From Undaria pinnatifida (Eukaryota; Sar; Phaeophyceae; Laminariales; Alariaceae): 64,000 bases of DNA. The stretch spans positions 1 to 64,000 of the forward strand of contig JABAKD010000014.1 of assembly GCA_012845835.1 (NCBI GenBank). Direction: 5' to 3'. Shown here in pieces: positions 59,861 through 64,000 of this stretch. A model generated the notes under the pieces. That model did not search any database. It saw only the letters and a list, made by a program, of their open reading frames with translations, and was not told where the DNA came from. A program made the position numbers and the translations under genes. Numbering within the stretch: position 1 is the stretch's first letter; every line of letters starts with the position of its first letter.

Positions 59861-60823
59861 GACAACCTTGCAGGCTTAAGCTTCCGTGCCGTTCGAAATT
59901 TGCAAAATCAATCCGCTGCGACAAAAAATGCCTTAAATATTTGTCCGCGAGATATAGATGGAGTCAGTCGTGCGGGTGATGCAAACCCGGTACGTAGTGT
60001 GAAAATGGGGTTATCTCCTCCACCGCAGCCCTGGTCATGGCTATGTAGCATGTATGTGCGATGTGTGTTGTATATCATCATGTTCAATTGGGGGACGTGC
60101 GGAACTCATGAGAAGAGGAGCCTTACATCAGTAGGGTGCGCTGTGAATGATAATGCGTGATACCCTGGCACGGTGGTTTGAGAGGCTGTGCCGTCGACGT
60201 TAGTCGAGGTGATGGCACGGTGCGAGAGGATAGCCTGGAAGACGAAGTGCTTCCGAGACGTAGAGAAGATGCTGAATAGTACAACGGTGGTGCTTAATTT
60301 GGCCAATGCACACAGAAGGGTGCGTCCCTATCGTACCAAATGTCGGATCGGCAGGGCAAAAATGCAAGTTGAGAACAAGATGCCCCGAAAAGCAGCTTAT
60401 ATAATAATAGATTGGCGTATTGATACTACTATACGTTAACGCTGGACCCCCCAAGCATGAGCCGTAGCTAAACGAACTTGCAGACACCGAGACACGCGTC
60501 CGGCCGTCGTCGGTTTCTTAGAGCGCGAAGGACAAAGACGAAGCCTTTCTCGGGCCATCCAAATTACGCGCTATTTTGCGCCCGTAGCTGATATTATCGC
60601 TTCGCACGTTTGCCTTTCTCTTTCTCCCTCCGTAGACGTAACTCAGATCCGGTGTTCTAAGCGGGCTTTTCTCTCAACCTCTCCTCTACGGTGCACGCCC
60701 TCATTTTATGGCAGGAAGATTCCAGCTATTTCTCCCCTCATTGGCTCGCATTAAAGTGCGCCTACCCACGCTGACTACCAGTACGCTAATAATCGTGTTG
60801 GATTATTATGAAAAAATTATAAA
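59852..60823. other. Stretch without a firm gene
   Basis: A plus-strand frame at 60188-60439 (RCERIAWKTKCFRDVEKML) has no recognised domain. No repeat of the named families. Confidence 0.25.
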
Positions 60824-61520
60824 GAATGAAAATACACTCCAGATGTGAGATCGAATATTTTGTCGAAACTCATATTTGCAAGCTGTGTGTGATACTTCGA
60901 TCGCGCGCATTACGGGTTGTGTATCCTCATTAGGGATATAGGTCAGCGACCCTCCTTGCAACTACAGTGTAGCTATCAGGGTCAACAGGGTGATGTTAGT
61001 CAGTCTGTGCGCGGAAACTGTAAAACCCGTTTCTGAGGGGGGCAAAATCTGATAGCTGTGGAAGGAAACGCATCAGTTTATCAAGTGAATCCTGTATGTC
61101 GTATAACCGGTGAGGGGAGGGCGGAGTTTTGAAGGACGTGGGGGCCTGGTTTTGGTGAAAAGGGAGCGGGGATGGGGGGGGGGGGCGGGGCAGCTTAAGT
61201 TGTGCGTGGAATCTATAAATCCTTCAAGGGGATAAATCTGACGGATTGTAAAAAAATGCAACAGTTTATCATGGGGGGCGGGGGCGGGGCGGGCGGGGCA
61301 GCTCAATCTGTGCGTGGAAACTATACATACTTGTAAGGGGGCAAATGTGACGGTTTTGGAAAGAATGCACCAGTTTATCATGTATATCCTGTAAGTCGTA
61401 CAACCAGTGAGTAGAGGGCGGAGTGTTCGAGGGGGTGGGGGTGGGGTTGAGGGGTGGGGAGGTGGGGGGTGGGGAAGGAGTAGGGGGAGGTGGGGGGGAA
61501 GGTGGGGGGGGGGGGGGGGA
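60824..61520 (+). repeat. FB family copy, long, with poly-G spacers
   Basis: Starts AATGAAAATACACTCCAGAT; conserved blocks to CCCGTTTCTGAGGGG; then three direct units with TTTATCAAGTGAATCCTG or TTTATCATG, G-tracts at 61172-61194, 61263-61290 and 61430-61520. Confidence 0.65.
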
Positions 61521-61539
61521 AGGCTTTACGTGGCATAGA

Positions 61540-62575
61540 TTATTATAATATATTGGGAAATTGAATTGTATGTGATGTTAGCTATTATTGAGAGTGAGGC
61601 ACAGGGCAGCTCGCCCTTAATAGTATAATAGTATACTAGTATATTGTATAATAGTATATAATAGTATAACAGTATAATAGTGGCCCGACCCCGGAAGATG
61701 AAATGTGTGATATCTTGTACGAAGTATCGTACGACAATACCGTAGCTTTGTTCACGTGGAGACGATGGAGATGGTAAAAATTTACTCGAACCGGGACGTC
61801 GAACCGACATAAGATATTTTGGATTGTCTCCGTCAACGACGTACTTATTTGGTCACGCCATAATTCACTCTATCTGGTATTTGGCATTTTGTCCAGAGGT
61901 TGTGTCTTAGCCACTGCGGGAGCCAACCAAAAAACATCAACACCACGTACATGTCAGGAGTACCAGACCATTATTGTCGCTGCACACCGGGCTAGTTAAA
62001 AGAAGATAAATCGAAATGATGTGTACGCGCAAGCCACGTCCATTCGCCGATAGTGGAGGATCTCTTGCAAACGTTGACTAAAACCGACAAGAAGTAGGTG
62101 TGCTAAACCCTCCGCGCGTAGGCCTAAGCGGAAAGCCAACAAGGTGGGGAAGAAGAGACGGCACCTACCTGTGAGTACCGCCCAGGCCAATACTTTGCCC
62201 AGGCTGGGCGGGGCAGCATGACGAGTCTCGTAGATACTGAACGGTGTTGTTGTCGGAATATATAGTAGCGTAAAAGTGTGGAAAAATTCTGAGTAAAACC
62301 AAATAGTTGATGCATGCTTCGGTACAGGTACGAGGTACACCTGACTGAGATGTTTTTCGAGTCATCTTCGCTTCAGGAGTTGTAGGCCTGACCGAGGAAA
62401 CTCAGGTTAATCTCTGCGCAAGGGATGAGCAACGGCATGGTCGAAGTCTACGGTGGTTGACGTAACGCGATATGTGATATGCGATATGGGATAATATGCG
62501 AAACACAGGAACACAGGTACAAAAGGCAATCCTTCCTCAGCTGGGAAGTTGGTTGCATTTAACTCTATGATTTAT
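61540..62575. other. Stretch without a firm gene
   Basis: A TAATAGTA-type AT repeat at 61618-61682; minus-strand frames at 61526-61836 and 61996-62340 lack recognisable domains. Confidence 0.25.
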
Positions 62576-62580
62576 ACTGA

Positions 62581-62890
62581 GCCGGTCGCCCCGGTGGCGT
62601 ATCAGGTTATCCTTGAGCCTGGTATTGGTCAGTTTCGTGAGTTCGAACCCCCCCGAGTGCATTCTCGTATAAAATCGTGGGGACTTTTTCTTGTGCACAA
62701 ATTGACTTGCGGAAAGCGCGAGATCGTGAGTTAGCAACACTCGATGAAAAATCGACGAGCAGTTACTTAGTAGTGGGATTGATTGCTCAACCCTATGCGC
62801 GATAAAAGTTGAAGGCAAGAACCGGGGGGGATAAGGGACGACACCTGTGACCACGGCTTGTCCAGAAGCTGGAAAGTATATGTGCGTGAA
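62581..62890 (+). mobile_element. tRNA-derived SINE, full-length
   Basis: The head GCCGGTCGCCCCGGTGGCGT has an A-box-like TGGCGTATCAGGTT at 62595-62608 and a B-box-like GAGTTCGAACCC at 62639-62650. The body ends near GCTTGTCCAGAAGCTGG and a weak A-rich tail. About 90 percent similar by eye to the inverse copy at 38061-38380. Confidence 0.72.
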
Positions 62891-62899
62891 AAAATGATC

Positions 62900-64000
62900 T
62901 CAATCCTAGTTAGTATACAGCTGTTCGTCTGCTGAGAATATCGATACTCAGAAACAATCTGGTCCTAGGGTTCTTCCCCTACTTCCGTGTACAGTAGGAG
63001 TACTGCAGTAGTACTGTGTAGTACTACTGTTACAGTAGTACTGCTGTGGTGGTACCACACAATACTCCTCCCGGTATATGTAACGCGCAAGACACAAATC
63101 AAATGACACCAATTTCAACATGGTGTCCAATTCGATCGAACGCCAAAGCCACAGTAGGGTGGTCACTTCTGGGACACACTTTTTCCAGCGGCTCGGGAAC
63201 ACTCGCGCGAGTGACCCTCCTGTTTCATTTTAGGCCTCAAGCCTTGTCAAAGTTTTAGTTTTTCGGTACCAATCCGCAACGGCATGGCAATCTACGCTGC
63301 ACAAAACGAAAACCTGGTAAACCTCAAAGCATTTTTGCCAGTGGTGCGCGCAGCCACTCGTTCGAGTGGTGAACATGGTAAAAACCCGCTAAAGAAAATG
63401 GGGTTTACCCGCTATGGCCCTATGACGCTATCGTGTAGCTGACAGTCAATGGAAGGGTTGGAAACATGCGTTGAGCCGGCATTGTGGCAAAGAGAAAACG
63501 AAGTGCTTTCATCTATTTGGGGTCGCATTGGACCATGCACGTTGATCGTGTCCACGGAAAAAACGAAAACCAAGGGGGGAGAGCAGCGGCGCTATAAACC
63601 TCGCGGCAAAACCCCCCGGCTAGTAGTCGTGCTCTCGGCCAACGATATTGCGGTAGAATGGGCACACGATGCGGTAAAGATGCAGCGTTGCTCATGATTA
63701 TCAGTTGAGAAGATTTATGCTATTAATAGCATACTACCTCACCCAAGAACAAGTTTTTAGTAACCTCCAAGAGTTCAACCCGAAAAATCCAAACCGTCGC
63801 ATGGCCTAGGCACAACAAAAACTCACATACCACGAAACAGCAATAATAACAGCAAACAATGGCCTTAATGGCCTTCCCACTTGTTTAGGTAAGGAACACG
63901 TCCTTCAGACAACAACATTTGTGCCGAAAAAACGCCTACCTTTGTAGCAAGCGTCGGTAGAATTATCCACTGTATAGTTGTCTTTCTAAACTTCTCTTCG
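62900..64000. other. Stretch without a firm gene
   Basis: AGTAGTACTG-type short repeats at 62996-63050; two hairpin motifs with CACTCGCGCGAGTG or CACTCGTTCGAGTG at 63201 and 63355; a plus-strand frame at 63449-63697 with no recognised domain. Confidence 0.3.

Noticed and set aside
62581-62655. Functional tRNA gene
   Set aside because: A and B boxes are present but the acceptor stem does not pair and the sequence runs into a repeated body, so it is a SINE head.

Overview
This window looks like nuclear DNA from a multicellular stramenopile, most likely a brown alga. That is an inference from three things: long GT-AG introns with GTGAGT-like donors, an extracellular protein built of discoidin-like and beta-helix modules, and a very high load of small non-autonomous repeats. 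No bacterial, organellar, rRNA or tRNA gene is visible.

Left half (1-35.5 kb): one very large gene on the minus strand fills this region and leaves the window on the left; its 5' end is not resolved on the right. I could place 20 exons totalling about 2.5 kb of coding sequence in 35 kb, so introns make up about 93 percent. Most exons have a good acceptor and donor, and the reading phases link up along the whole chain except at one place (between 4638 and 2331), where at least one exon is missing. In protein order they encode the end of one discoidin-like (F5/8 type C-like) domain, three further domains with the same exon plan, a fifth divergent one, a Cys-rich Asp-Gly linker, and the start of a right-handed beta-helix. 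The product is probably a secreted or cell-wall carbohydrate-binding protein. Next to at least two exons lie decayed duplicate exons, and one such copy sits inside an inverted-repeat element.

Middle (41.06-49.25 kb): a nearly intact Ty3/gypsy chromovirus with two 433-bp LTRs that differ at about three positions. One long ORF carries gag, protease, RT, RNase H, integrase and a C-terminal chromodomain. It inserted into a copy of the dispersed inverted-repeat family and left a 6-bp CAGCTG duplication. The extreme N-terminal part of gag is in another frame.

Right part (49.3-64 kb) and the introns: mostly repeats. These include a long-terminal-inverted-repeat family with internal poly-C/poly-G spacers (FB), two MITE families that share a CTACGATAG terminus (M1, and M2 with 4-bp target duplications), a third MITE (M3), a tRNA-derived SINE, a LINE 3' remnant, several unclassified dispersed repeats, and many micro- and minisatellites. 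Outside the large gene and the retrotransposon I found only weak, fragmentary or decayed coding potential. All family names (FB, M1, M2, M3, R, P, T) are labels made up for this annotation.
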